64,000 bases of DNA, from positions 1-64,000 of the forward strand of contig NZ_JBNPEO010000009.1 in the NCBI RefSeq assembly GCF_050490315.1. Direction: 5' to 3'. This DNA comes from JBNPEO01 sp050490315 (GTDB taxonomy: Bacteria; Actinomycetota; Actinomycetes; Actinomycetales; Micrococcaceae). Below, in pieces: positions 52,225 to 60,193 of this stretch. The position numbers and the translations under genes were made by a program. The first letter of the stretch is position 1. Each line of letters opens with the position of its first letter. A model generated the notes under the pieces. That model did no database searches and was not told where the DNA came from. It saw only the letters and a list, made by a program, of their open reading frames with translations.

Positions 52225-52246
52225 CTAGTTAGGTTTACCTAACTAG
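52225..52246. promoter_or_regulatory. 22-bp palindrome upstream of acnA, candidate operator
   Basis: CTAGTTAGGT and ACCTAACTAG form perfect 10-bp arms around TT, 52 bp before the acnA start and overlapping the stop codon of the upstream gene. No T run follows on either strand, so it is not a terminator. The TTAGGT/ACCTAA half sites match those of DtxR/IdeR iron boxes, but the spacing (2 bp) is shorter than in the 19-bp consensus, so the regulator is open. Confidence 0.6.
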
Positions 52247-53573
52247 ATGCCGGTAGCAGCAACGCGACCGTCTCCACGTGATGCGTATTCGGATAAAGGT
52301 CAAACGCACGCAACTGCGCTAGCTTCCACCCCGCATTGCGGAAGTAGCCTAGGTCACGAGCGAAGGAAGCCGGATCACATGCCACATAGGCAATGGCCCG
52401 TGGTGAACTCGCAATAAGTTGCTTTACCACTTGTGTACCAGCACCCGCGCGGGGCGGGTCAAGAACAATGGCATCGAATGCGCGAGGTTGGCGCCGCAAC
52501 ACACTCTCAACTCTGCCCTGCACAATCTCCACTTGAGGAATTCCATGGAGATTTTTGCGAGCATCCCGGCTGGCGCCTGGTGCACCCTCCACTGATAGCA
52601 CCGCACCGCTCTCCCCCACCGCTTGGGCCAACGGTGCCGTGAATAAACCAGCCCCCGCATACAGGTCCGCCACGTTCGCACCCGGGGTGAGATAGCCGCC
52701 GTCGTTCAAGAATTCTTGAACCGCCCCGGAGAGCGTCTGCGGAGCCCGGCGGTGGATCTGCCAAAACCCTTCGCCAGTCACGCGGTATTCATGAGAACCC
52801 ACTGACTCGCTCAGCCAGGTACGGCCGCGCAGCCGCAAGGTTTCACTCCCGCCCGGGTTGAACGTGGCAACCGAAGCCGCTGGATCAATGCCGGCGAGAA
52901 TCGCCGAGAGTCGTTTGGCCGAAGTTCCCGGCGCCGGATTCAGCAGCACCAGCGGTGCACTGCCGTTAGCCGGCGCAGCCACTTCAATGCGCTCAATTCC
53001 GTTTAAGTCCAGTTCCCACAAACGCAAAGCATTAATCTGCTCTGAAGCGAGAGGCATTTCTTGAACCGGAATAATGCGATCCGAACGGTGCGCGTGCATT
53101 CCTAGGCGCCCATCTCGGCCCACGGCGTAGCTCGCCCGCGTACGCCAATGCAGGCCGTCCTCGCCAGCGCCAGGAATCTCCACGGCTTCTACTTCCACGG
53201 AAGTTTCGAGCCCTGCCAAGCGCTGAAGTTGCTCGGCAATCACCGTGGCCTTGAGCTCACGCTGTACGGAAAGTTCAATGTGCCCAAATTCTGCGCCACC
53301 CACCGCTGGCACGCGGCGTCCGGCGGCAGCAAGGGCATCTGCTGGAGCCCAAAAGTGTTCGCGTCGTCCGGGGGCAGCGTCAAGGACCTCCACAACGTCG
53401 GCACGCCAGAACTTGGCGTCCTCCGAGGAGTCAGTCAGCCGCGCCATCACCCGTTCGCCGGGGAGCCCATGGCGGACAAAAATCACGCGACCTTCGTAAC
53501 GCGCCACAAAGTGCCCGCCGTGTGCAACCGGGCCCACGGTCAGTTCCACGGTGCGGCCTTGAGCTTGGGTCAT
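52239..53573 (-). CDS. TRAM-domain class I SAM-dependent RNA methyltransferase (TrmA/RlmD family)
   Basis: The 444-residue protein has an N-terminal TRAM RNA-binding domain (about 5-70), a central region, and a SAM-binding methyltransferase with DLYAGAGLFTAPLAQAVG near residue 292, IVLDPPRAGAG, and the nucleophilic cysteine in YVACDPASFARDL near residue 397. These are m5U-type RNA methyltransferase motifs. The four cysteines that hold a 4Fe-4S cluster in RlmD are absent; the site reads VGGAEFGHI. The ATG overlaps the permease stop codon. Target (tRNA or rRNA) unknown. Confidence 0.9.
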   Translation of the reverse strand: MTQAQGRTVELTVGPVAHGGHFVARYEGRVIFVRHGLPGERVMARLTDSSEDAKFWRADVVEVLDAAPGRREHFWAPADALAAAGRRVPAVGGAEFGHIELSVQRELKATVIAEQLQRLAGLETSVEVEAVEIPGAGEDGLHWRTRASYAVGRDGRLGMHAHRSDRIIPVQEMPLASEQINALRLWELDLNGIERIEVAAPANGSAPLVLLNPAPGTSAKRLSAILAGIDPAASVATFNPGGSETLRLRGRTWLSESVGSHEYRVTGEGFWQIHRRAPQTLSGAVQEFLNDGGYLTPGANVADLYAGAGLFTAPLAQAVGESGAVLSVEGAPGASRDARKNLHGIPQVEIVQGRVESVLRRQPRAFDAIVLDPPRAGAGTQVVKQLIASSPRAIAYVACDPASFARDLGYFRNAGWKLAQLRAFDLYPNTHHVETVALLLPASS

Positions 53574-55582
53574 TTAAGTGCCTGCAGTTTCTTTGCCTCT
53601 TCCGATGATTTCAGCTGCCATGGCACGCTGGCCACCATCACTCCGGGTTCGAAGTGCAGCCTGGTTTTGATTCGAAGCGCAGTCTGGTTGTGGACGAGTT
53701 GCTCCCACCACTTTCCAACTACGTATTCGGGGATGTAAACAACAATGAGGTCCCGGGGCGAGTCGCGGCGCATATTGGTCACGTACTCCATGATGGGAGT
53801 GATCGTGTCGCGGTAGGGGCTCGCGAGGACTGTCAGCGGAACCGGGATCTTGAGTTTTTCCCAGTCGCTGAGTGTGCGTTGGGTCTCCTCCGGTGTGATG
53901 TCCACAATGATTGCGTCCAACCGCGAAGGGCGTGAAGCCCTGGCATAGGCCAAGGCCCGCAGAACCGGTTTACGGACGTGGGAAACCAATAACACGGCGT
54001 GGACACGTGAGGGCAGGGCCCGTGGTGAGGAATCCTCGTCAACGGAGAGTTCCTTGGCCACGTTGTCATAGTGGGCCTTGATGCTCCACATAATCAAAAA
54101 GAGGATAAACATTGCCAACAGTGCGATCCAGGCACCTTGTTCAAACTTGGTGATCAGGACAATGACGAGCACCAACGCGGTCATTCCAAAACCGATCATG
54201 TTGATGGTGCGGGACTTGATCATTCGCCGGCGCAGTGATTTGTCCTTAACGCGGCGCAATTCCCGGCCCCAGTGCCGGATCATGCCCAGCTGGCTGGCCG
54301 TAAAGGAAATAAACACTCCAACGATGTACAGCTGGATGAGTTTAGTGACGTCCGCGTTGAAGGCCAAGATCAGGACCAAAGCCCCGCCAGCCAAGGCTAG
54401 GACACCGTTGCTGTAGGCCAGCCTGTCGCCTCGGGTACGCAATTGACGCGGGAGGTAGCCATCCTCCGCCAGGATGGACCCCAAAACTGGGAAGCCGTTG
54501 AACGCAGTGTTGGAGGCAAAAACCAGAATGATGCCAGTTGCGGCCACCACAATGTAAAACGGGATTGACCCTGCGCCAAAAACTGTCTGCGCAATCTGGC
54601 TAATGGCCGGATTCTGGATGTACCCCTCGGGAAGCGGCTTGCCGTTGAGCAAGAATTCCTTGGCCGGGTCTAGAACAATGTGCACTTTGGTGGCGTTGGC
54701 CAAGTACAGAATTCCCGCGAGCATCGCAGCGGCAAGGGCGCCAAGCAGCAGCAAGGTGGTGGCTGCGTTTTTGCTCTTGGGCTTTTGAAAGTTGGGTACA
54801 CCGTTGCTGATGGCTTCAACGCCCGTCAGGGCTGCCGCACCAGAGGAGAATGCCCGCAGCAACAAAAACGCGCCAGCCAATCCAACAAGGCCCTCGTCAA
54901 AGCCGGGTGAGGGAACAATTTCAAACGCTGCTGACGGTGCCTGGCCCAAACTCCCGGTCAGGGCTTGAATGATACCTATAACGGTCATCCCCAATATGGA
55001 CGCCATAAAAATGTAGGTGGGAACAGCAAATACTGTTCCTGCTTCCTTGATACCGCGCAGGTTCACAAGCGCCAAAATAACGACGCCGATAGTCGCTATC
55101 ATCGCTTGCTGCCCGTGAAGTATGGGCACGGCCGTTGTCAGATACGCTGCCGCAGACGACATGGACACAGCCACCGTCAGGACGTAGTCCACTAAAAGTG
55201 CCGAGGCCACCGTCAAGCCGGCATATTTGCCAAGGTTGACGTTCGCGATCTCGTAATCACCACCACCGGAAGGATAGGCATGAACGTTTTGGCGATAGGA
55301 CGCAACAACCGTCAGCAGTACCACCATCACTGCCAGACCCACCAAGGGTGAGAACGCCACAGCCCCCACACCAGCGAGGGCTAGGGTCAGCAGAATCTCG
55401 TCCGGGGCATAAGCCACCGATGACAAGGCGTCAGAAGCAAAAATCGGCAAGGCGATCCGCTTGGGCAGGAGGGTGTGCGCCAACCTGTCATTGCGGAACG
55501 GCCGCCCAACGAGGACGCGTTTAATAGCGTTCAATAGTGAGAGCACCTGACTAAAGTTAGTCGTCTTGCGGGCCAATGTCAT
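53570..55582 (-). CDS. APC-family permease with C-terminal cytosolic domain
   Basis: A 670-residue membrane protein with about twelve helices (residues near 40-490) and a soluble C-terminal domain of about 160 residues (from SPRALPSRVHAVLLVSHV) that resembles the cytosolic part of actinobacterial KUP/amino-acid-like permeases. Helix 1 reads IALPIFASDALSSVAYAPDE, a characteristic APC break with small residues. It is divergent from the two TrkA-type genes at 55716, which suggests cation transport. The start is uncertain: ATG 55582 leaves a 133-bp divergent region; an upstream GTG at 55666 and a later GTG are other choices. Confidence 0.82.
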   Translation of the reverse strand: MTLARKTTNFSQVLSLLNAIKRVLVGRPFRNDRLAHTLLPKRIALPIFASDALSSVAYAPDEILLTLALAGVGAVAFSPLVGLAVMVVLLTVVASYRQNVHAYPSGGGDYEIANVNLGKYAGLTVASALLVDYVLTVAVSMSSAAAYLTTAVPILHGQQAMIATIGVVILALVNLRGIKEAGTVFAVPTYIFMASILGMTVIGIIQALTGSLGQAPSAAFEIVPSPGFDEGLVGLAGAFLLLRAFSSGAAALTGVEAISNGVPNFQKPKSKNAATTLLLLGALAAAMLAGILYLANATKVHIVLDPAKEFLLNGKPLPEGYIQNPAISQIAQTVFGAGSIPFYIVVAATGIILVFASNTAFNGFPVLGSILAEDGYLPRQLRTRGDRLAYSNGVLALAGGALVLILAFNADVTKLIQLYIVGVFISFTASQLGMIRHWGRELRRVKDKSLRRRMIKSRTINMIGFGMTALVLVIVLITKFEQGAWIALLAMFILFLIMWSIKAHYDNVAKELSVDEDSSPRALPSRVHAVLLVSHVRKPVLRALAYARASRPSRLDAIIVDITPEETQRTLSDWEKLKIPVPLTVLASPYRDTITPIMEYVTNMRRDSPRDLIVVYIPEYVVGKWWEQLVHNQTALRIKTRLHFEPGVMVASVPWQLKSSEEAKKLQALK

Positions 55583-55715
55583 GAATTGGGTCGCCGCCGG
55601 TAGATTAGACCCAGCTATTGCCCCAGCATTTGTATGTTTTAGCAGCGAATGTGGTGGCGTGGACACGCCGGGGTGGGCGGACTAACAGTGGCGTATAGAC
55701 AGTAAGGATTCCCAA

Positions 55716-56390
55716 GTGGCACATTTTGTGATCATGGGTTGTGGCCGGGTGGGTGCAACACTGGCGCACACCCTCGAAGACGCGGGCCATTCGGTAGCCA
55801 TCATCGATCAAGATGACCGAGCCTTCCGCCGGCTACGAGGCGGATTTAGTGGACGCAAAGTAACAGGCGTTGGGTTTGACCGTGAAACGCTCAAACAAGC
55901 TGGTGTTGAAGAGGCCTACGCCTTTGCAGCTGTCTCTTCAGGCGACAACTCCAATATTCTGGCCACTCGCGTTGCCCGCGAAACGTTTCATGTCCCTCAC
56001 GTTGTAGCCCGAATCTACGATCCAGGGCGGGCCGAGATTTACCAGCGACTTGGTATCCCCACGGTGGCTGCTGTGCGCTGGAGCGCCGACCAGGTGCTCC
56101 GCCGGATTCTTCCCGAGCAGACCATCACCGGGGACTTCCGTGAACCTTCGGGCCGCCTGATGTTGGCGGAAATGCAGCTCCACGAAGACTGGCAAGGTCA
56201 CCGCCTGAGCCAAATCGAGGCTGCTGGAGGAATTCGAATTGCTTACCTAACCCGCTTTGGTGAGGGCGTGATGGTTGACCCCGCTGGCAGTTATCAAGAA
56301 GGCGACACCATCCACGCAATCGTCCCCGTTGACGGTTTGGACCATGCGTCCCACCAATTGGCTAAGGCTCCCGCCAAGGAGGAACAGTGA
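55716..56390 (+). CDS. ceoB: TrkA/RCK-family potassium regulatory protein, CeoB type
   Basis: A 224-residue protein with an RCK N-terminal Rossmann domain (GCGRVGATLAHTL, the NAD-binding loop, and VAIIDQDDRAFRRL ending in the ribose-binding aspartate) and a C-terminal TrkA-C domain (about 145-215: EMQLHEDWQGHRLSQIEA...EGDTIHAIVP). GTG at 55716 follows AAGGATTCCCAA. The gene overlaps the next RCK gene by 4 bases. In Mycobacterium this pair is called ceoB and ceoC. No TrkH or KtrB channel is encoded here. Confidence 0.88.
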   Translation: MAHFVIMGCGRVGATLAHTLEDAGHSVAIIDQDDRAFRRLRGGFSGRKVTGVGFDRETLKQAGVEEAYAFAAVSSGDNSNILATRVARETFHVPHVVARIYDPGRAEIYQRLGIPTVAAVRWSADQVLRRILPEQTITGDFREPSGRLMLAEMQLHEDWQGHRLSQIEAAGGIRIAYLTRFGEGVMVDPAGSYQEGDTIHAIVPVDGLDHASHQLAKAPAKEEQ

Positions 56391-57136
56391 AAGTTGTGAT
56401 CGTAGGGGCGGGAAGCGTTGGCTGCTCCATTGCCCGTGAGCTGCTCATCAACAAGCACCAAATTCTTTTGATCGATGAGAAGCCCGAAGTCATTGGCCGC
56501 AGCGGACTGCGCGGGGCCCACTGGCTGGTTGGCGATGCTTGCGAACTGAGCACACTCAAGGACGCAAAGCTTGAAGAAGCGGACGTTGTTGTTTCGGCTA
56601 CCGGTGACGACAAGGTCAACCTGGTGGTTTCCTTGCTGGCCAAAACCGAATTCGGTGTGGGCCGCACCGTGGGCCGTGTTAACAACCCCAAAAATGACTG
56701 GATGTTTGACGACTCTTGGGGTGTAGACGTTGCAGTGAACACACCGCAGTTGATGACAGCACTAGTTGAGGAAGCCGTGGAGATTGGTGACTTGGTGCGC
56801 CTGCTCACCCTCCAAACCGGTGTTTCCTCCCTTGTGGAATTCACGGTTCCGCACGATTCGCACTTGATTGGCAAAACTGTTGGTGGCATCGAGTGGCCGC
56901 TCGATGCCACCCTCGTGGCTATTTTGCGTGACCAAGCGCCCATTACGCCCAGCCTTGATGACGTCCTAGAGGGTGGAGATGAGCTGTTCCTCGTTACCAC
57001 CATTGCGGCCGAGGACGGGCTGCGGAAACTTCTCGCCGCCAGTATCAACGAGGACGACGAGCCTCGGGCAGTTGCGCCAGACGCCACCTTGGCTGAAGAT
57101 CCCCAAACCCCTGAGGACGACGGCTTCGACGGCTAG
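56387..57136 (+). CDS. ceoC: TrkA/RCK-family potassium regulatory protein, CeoC type
   Basis: A 249-residue paralogue of the upstream protein. The Rossmann loop is GAGSVGCSIAREL, then ILLIDEKPEVIGRS, a middle VVVSATGDDKVNLVVSLLAK, and a TrkA-C domain from about residue 140 (VEFTVPHDSHLIGKTVGGIEW...GGDELFLVTT). A 30-residue acidic tail follows. The start overlaps ceoB (GTGA), suggesting assembly of a hetero-oligomeric gating ring. Convergent with the DUF3159 gene across a hairpin. Confidence 0.88.
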   Translation: MKVVIVGAGSVGCSIARELLINKHQILLIDEKPEVIGRSGLRGAHWLVGDACELSTLKDAKLEEADVVVSATGDDKVNLVVSLLAKTEFGVGRTVGRVNNPKNDWMFDDSWGVDVAVNTPQLMTALVEEAVEIGDLVRLLTLQTGVSSLVEFTVPHDSHLIGKTVGGIEWPLDATLVAILRDQAPITPSLDDVLEGGDELFLVTTIAAEDGLRKLLAASINEDDEPRAVAPDATLAEDPQTPEDDGFDG

Positions 57137-57157
57137 ATTCGCCAGTCCCGGTAGCGC

Positions 57158-57196
57158 TACGGCGCCGTGTCGCCTTCAGGGCGAGCGGCGCCGTAG
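57158..57196. terminator. Terminator between ceoC and the DUF3159 gene
   Basis: CTACGGCGCCG pairs with CGGCGCCGTAG, and the inner TCGCC/GGCGA extends the stem around a TTCA-type loop. It is followed by TTCTTT on the plus strand. It sits 22 bp after the ceoC stop. Confidence 0.8.
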
Positions 57197-57238
57197 TTCT
57201 TTAAGCTCTAGTTCTTTAAGTTCTAGCTCTTTGTCGAC
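57194..57238. repeat. Three 15-bp tandem units at the end of the DUF3159 gene
   Basis: TAGTTCTTTAAGCTC, TAGTTCTTTAAGTTC and TAGCTCTTTGTCGAC are consecutive. The third unit contains the DUF3159 stop codon and last codons, so the first two look like duplications of the gene end. No function is evident. Confidence 0.75.
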
Positions 57239-57948
57239 TCGTCGTATTTAGCAGCCTCGTCGCGGGTAAGGATCCATGCCACCCACAAACCCAATATGTA
57301 CAGCGGTGCACCCATCAAAAGGCGGGTTGTCCCCAGCGCCGCTAGTCCGGCGTCGCCCATCAAGTAGAGCGGAACCTGGACAGCTAGGCGCAAGGCCAGT
57401 ACAGCAACGATGATCCACGTGCCCCATTGATAGGCGCGAACACGTAGTGGGTTCTTGCGCCACTCAATGCCCTCATTGCGGATAAAACCAAACAACAAGC
57501 CAGCAACCGGCCACTTCACAGCAATTGAAATCACCATCGCAACGATGTACGCGCTATTAGTCAGGAAGCCGGGAAGATAAAAGTCCGCAGCCTTACCGGT
57601 GCTGTTGGCGAACCACGCAGAAATTCCGACGCCGATAATTCCGGCAAGCGCTTGGGTCACCGGGCGCCGTTGGACCAGCCGGATCACTGTGAACACGGCG
57701 GAGACAGCAAGAGCGGCGATCAACGAGACCGGCAAAGCATGGCTGATAGTAAAAGCCACCAAAAACACCAAACCCGGCACAATGCTTTCAGCGATACCCT
57801 GCACACCACCGGCGGCATGCATCATGTCGATTTGGCCATCGGCCTTACGCTTTATTCCTGCCTTTTGGGCATATCCACTAGCGGTCTGGGCAAATGCGGA
57901 TTCAGGTTCGTTGGGCGCGGTAGTTTGCGGATCGTTGTGGGCATTCAC
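57223..57948 (-). CDS. DUF3159 membrane protein
   Basis: A 241-residue protein with about six hydrophobic helices after a polar N-terminus of about 50 residues that ends in MMHAAGGVQGIAESIVPGLVFL, the typical opening of DUF3159. Conserved later segments are RRPVTQALAGIIGVGISAWFANSTGKAADFYLPGFLTN and RAYQWGTWIIVAVLALRLAVQVPLYL. The function is unknown; the gene stands in the conserved run to dut in many actinobacteria. GTG at 57948 directly follows the upstream stop codon. Confidence 0.85.
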   Translation of the reverse strand: MNAHNDPQTTAPNEPESAFAQTASGYAQKAGIKRKADGQIDMMHAAGGVQGIAESIVPGLVFLVAFTISHALPVSLIAALAVSAVFTVIRLVQRRPVTQALAGIIGVGISAWFANSTGKAADFYLPGFLTNSAYIVAMVISIAVKWPVAGLLFGFIRNEGIEWRKNPLRVRAYQWGTWIIVAVLALRLAVQVPLYLMGDAGLAALGTTRLLMGAPLYILGLWVAWILTRDEAAKYDESTKS

Positions 57949-58302
57949 TTAGTGCTCCTGGTGGGCCAAAATCTCGTACCGCGGGTTGAAAATTGTTGGG
58001 ATCGAATCATTGTGAGAGACCATACCCTCAAAACGAATCTGAGTGCCCGGGTCAATCCCTCGCACCCTGCGCCGTCCGAGCCACACAAGTTTCACCCGGT
58101 TTGTCCGCTTGGTCTTGAGTTCGTTGGCTGTTTTTCCTTCATCGAGGTCAACCACAATGGCGGTAAAAACTGGCGTTGCCGTCCATGGGGCGAATGTGAC
58201 CGATTCGATGTACCCACGGCACCTCGCCCGTCCCCGCTCCGGCAATTGGGCCACAGTAGAGAAATCGGCTCCGCCAAAGGCATACGCAGCGTGATTAGCC
58301 AA
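57949..58302 (-). CDS. OB-fold nucleic-acid-binding-like protein
   Basis: A 117-residue protein that fits an OB fold: RGRARCRGYIESVTFAP then TPVFTAIVVDLDEG, KRTNRVKLVWLGRRRVRGIDPG, TQIRFEGMVSHNDS and a C-terminal PRYEIL, as in the ssDNA/RNA-binding protein that accompanies DUF3710 in actinobacteria. TTG at 58302 overlaps the DUF3710 stop. No ligand known. Confidence 0.8.
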   Translation of the reverse strand: MANHAAYAFGGADFSTVAQLPERGRARCRGYIESVTFAPWTATPVFTAIVVDLDEGKTANELKTKRTNRVKLVWLGRRRVRGIDPGTQIRFEGMVSHNDSIPTIFNPRYEILAHQEH

Positions 58303-59029
58303 TGTGTGTTGTCTCCGGGCCGCGTTCAGGCGCGGTCAACGTAGGAGCCTCGTCAGGTGAATACGGAGCCGGCTCAGGGGCTTGACCAATCGCGTCCTTG
58401 GGGAGGTTCAACGGCAATAGATCCCGGGGCGGCATGGGGCTTTCGCCCCGGACCACAACAACCTTGCGGAACAAATCTTCCAACTCAGCTGCCGCTTCCC
58501 GTTCAAGTGCCGCATCGCCACCGAAGACGGCACGCAAGAACCATCGAGGCCCGTCTACGCCAACAAAGCGGGCTACTCGCTGGCCGGGACCACCATCAGC
58601 TGTCTGGGCAGGAAGTTTGGCGATGAGCTCTGTGCCAAAGGAACCTTGAATTTCTTCGACGTGCCCGCCTTGGCTAGCCACCGATTGGCTGATCTGCTCG
58701 CGAATCTCGTCCCACAGCCCTTCCGAGCGCGGAGCCGCAAATGGCTGCAACTGCACAGTGGAACCTTTTAAGTCCATGGTCACTGCGATAACCCGCTGGG
58801 TGGACTCTTCCACCTCGAGCCGGAGTTCGAGACCCTGGGCTGCAACGAGGCGTAGCGAACCCATGTCAATCAAGTCTTCGTTGTCGTCAACCTCGGAGAC
58901 GTCAAAGGGACCTGTTTCGGCGCGCGGGAAAGGGGCCTTCTCGGTACTAACTGCAGGCGTTTGAAGAACGTCAATCTGCTCGTCGTTCACGAGTTCATTC
59001 TTCGCCTTTTTTGAACGCCCAAAAGCCAT
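58295..59029 (-). CDS. DUF3710 protein
   Basis: A 244-residue protein beginning with a basic stretch (AFGRSKKAKNE) and an acidic linker to about residue 55. The conserved region includes DMGSLRLVAAQGLELRLEVEE, LQPFAAPRSEGLWDEIREQI, GTELIAKLPAQ, and RFVGVDGPRWFLRAVFGGDAAL, which characterise DUF3710. A proline-rich tail follows. ATG at 59029 is preferred to upstream readings into the dut gap. Role unknown; always near dut. Confidence 0.87.
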   Translation of the reverse strand: MAFGRSKKAKNELVNDEQIDVLQTPAVSTEKAPFPRAETGPFDVSEVDDNEDLIDMGSLRLVAAQGLELRLEVEESTQRVIAVTMDLKGSTVQLQPFAAPRSEGLWDEIREQISQSVASQGGHVEEIQGSFGTELIAKLPAQTADGGPGQRVARFVGVDGPRWFLRAVFGGDAALEREAAAELEDLFRKVVVVRGESPMPPRDLLPLNLPKDAIGQAPEPAPYSPDEAPTLTAPERGPETTHIG

Positions 59030-59051
59030 GGGGAACTGCTCCTCTATTGTT

Positions 59052-59525
59052 TCAGTTTTGGACTTGACCAAAGCCACCGGTTGAGCCGAAGCCAGCGTCG
59101 CCCCGAACCGAATCGGGCAACTCGTCCACGTGTTCAAACTGCGCGTACTCCACTCGCTGAATGACCATCTGGGCAATTCTATCGCCGCGCTTGAGTTCTA
59201 TAGTTTCGCTGCGATCGGTGTTGAGCAGCGTCACCGCAATTTCGCCACGGTACCCAGCGTCCACGGTACCGGGCGCATTCACCACCGTGAGCCCGTGCCG
59301 AGTAGCAAGTCCAGAGCGCGGGTGGATCAACCCAACGTACCCAAAAGGAAGCGCAATCGCGACGCCGGTGGGCACAAGTTTCCGCTCGCCAGGAGCAAGC
59401 GTTACGTCTTCCCTGGCCCGCAGGTCCGCCCCAGCGTCACCTGGGTGGGCATAACTAGGCGCTTCCAGTCCGGCGTCGAGCATTTTGAGTTGAATCCGTA
59501 GTCCAGGCTGTATCTCTTGGTTCAC
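59052..59525 (-). CDS. dut: Deoxyuridine triphosphatase
   Basis: Dut hydrolyses dUTP to dUMP, keeping uracil out of DNA and feeding thymidylate synthesis. The 157-residue trimeric enzyme shows all five motifs: GDAGADLRA, PRSGLATRHG, GTVDAGYRGEI with the catalytic aspartate, RGDRIAQMV, and a final RGDAGFGSTGGFG. GTG at 59525 gives the normal length; the frame opens further upstream but the extra part has no family similarity. Confidence 0.96.
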   Translation of the reverse strand: MNQEIQPGLRIQLKMLDAGLEAPSYAHPGDAGADLRAREDVTLAPGERKLVPTGVAIALPFGYVGLIHPRSGLATRHGLTVVNAPGTVDAGYRGEIAVTLLNTDRSETIELKRGDRIAQMVIQRVEYAQFEHVDELPDSVRGDAGFGSTGGFGQVQN

Positions 59526-59607
59526 AGTGCCCCACTCTAGCGGTTGAAGACGGGGCACTGCACTGACCAATTGGGAGAACTGGCGCCAAGAGTGGAAAGC
59601 TAAGTAC

Positions 59608-60078
59608 ATGCCTGAGACTTCCGCCCAGATTCCCCCTGCCACTTCCTCAACGGTGCTGTACACCGAACGTTTGTGGCCAGCGGTGTGGATTTGGATTGTG
59701 GTTTTGGGGATTTCCGGTGCAGGAATCCTAGTATTCGCGCCTATCAACATGACCTCTGGGTACATTGCCGCGATCGTTTTGTTTCTTATCCAGGCAGTGA
59801 TGCTCTACACCTCAACACCCACCATCGAGGTCACACCTGCCACTCTCCGAGTTGGACGAGCCACCATTGAGCGTTCCCTGCTCGGCACGGTTGAAGCGTT
59901 TGAGGGGGCCGAGGCCACAGCCGAGCGCGGTGTTCGGCTCAATGGCCTGACCTACTTGTGCATCCGCGGGTGGATTTCCTCTGTGGTGAAGATTCAAATC
60001 TTGGACCCTCAGGACAAAACCCCGTATTGGCTAGCCTCGACCCGCCATCCGGCAGCTTTGGTCAAGGCGCTCTCCTAA
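59608..60078 (+). CDS. DUF3093 membrane protein
   Basis: A 156-residue protein with two membrane helices near residues 25-45 and 52-70 (VWIWIVVLGISGAGIL and AAIVLFLIQAVML), followed by a soluble PH-like domain with IEVTPATLRVGRATIERSLLG and PYWLASTRHPAALVKAL. It matches DUF3093, which is divergent from dut in actinobacteria. No function is known. Confidence 0.87.
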   Translation: MPETSAQIPPATSSTVLYTERLWPAVWIWIVVLGISGAGILVFAPINMTSGYIAAIVLFLIQAVMLYTSTPTIEVTPATLRVGRATIERSLLGTVEAFEGAEATAERGVRLNGLTYLCIRGWISSVVKIQILDPQDKTPYWLASTRHPAALVKALS

Positions 60079-60133
60079 GCAACACTGCACCAATCCCAGC
60101 CGTTCCCCTCATCGCGCCGATACTACGGTTCTG

Positions 60134-60189
60134 CGTTGAGCGCACCCCGTTCAGCGTGCCTCGTTCAGCGTGCCTCGTTCAGCCTGCTG
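60134..60189. repeat. Four 14-bp tandem units in the DUF3093-DUF4193 gap
   Basis: Two identical units CGTTCAGCGTGCCT (60148-60161 and 60162-60175) are flanked by a degenerate unit on the left (CGTTGAGCGCACCC, 60134-60147) and on the right (CGTTCAGCCTGCTG, 60176-60189). All lie between convergent genes, 4 bp before the DUF4193 stop codon. It looks like a small variable-number repeat. Confidence 0.8.
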
Positions 60190-60193
60190 CGAG

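Noticed and set aside
59526..59765. Longer dut start at 59765
   Set aside because: The extension would overlap the divergent DUF3093 gene and its upstream region; GTG 59525 gives a standard dUTPase.
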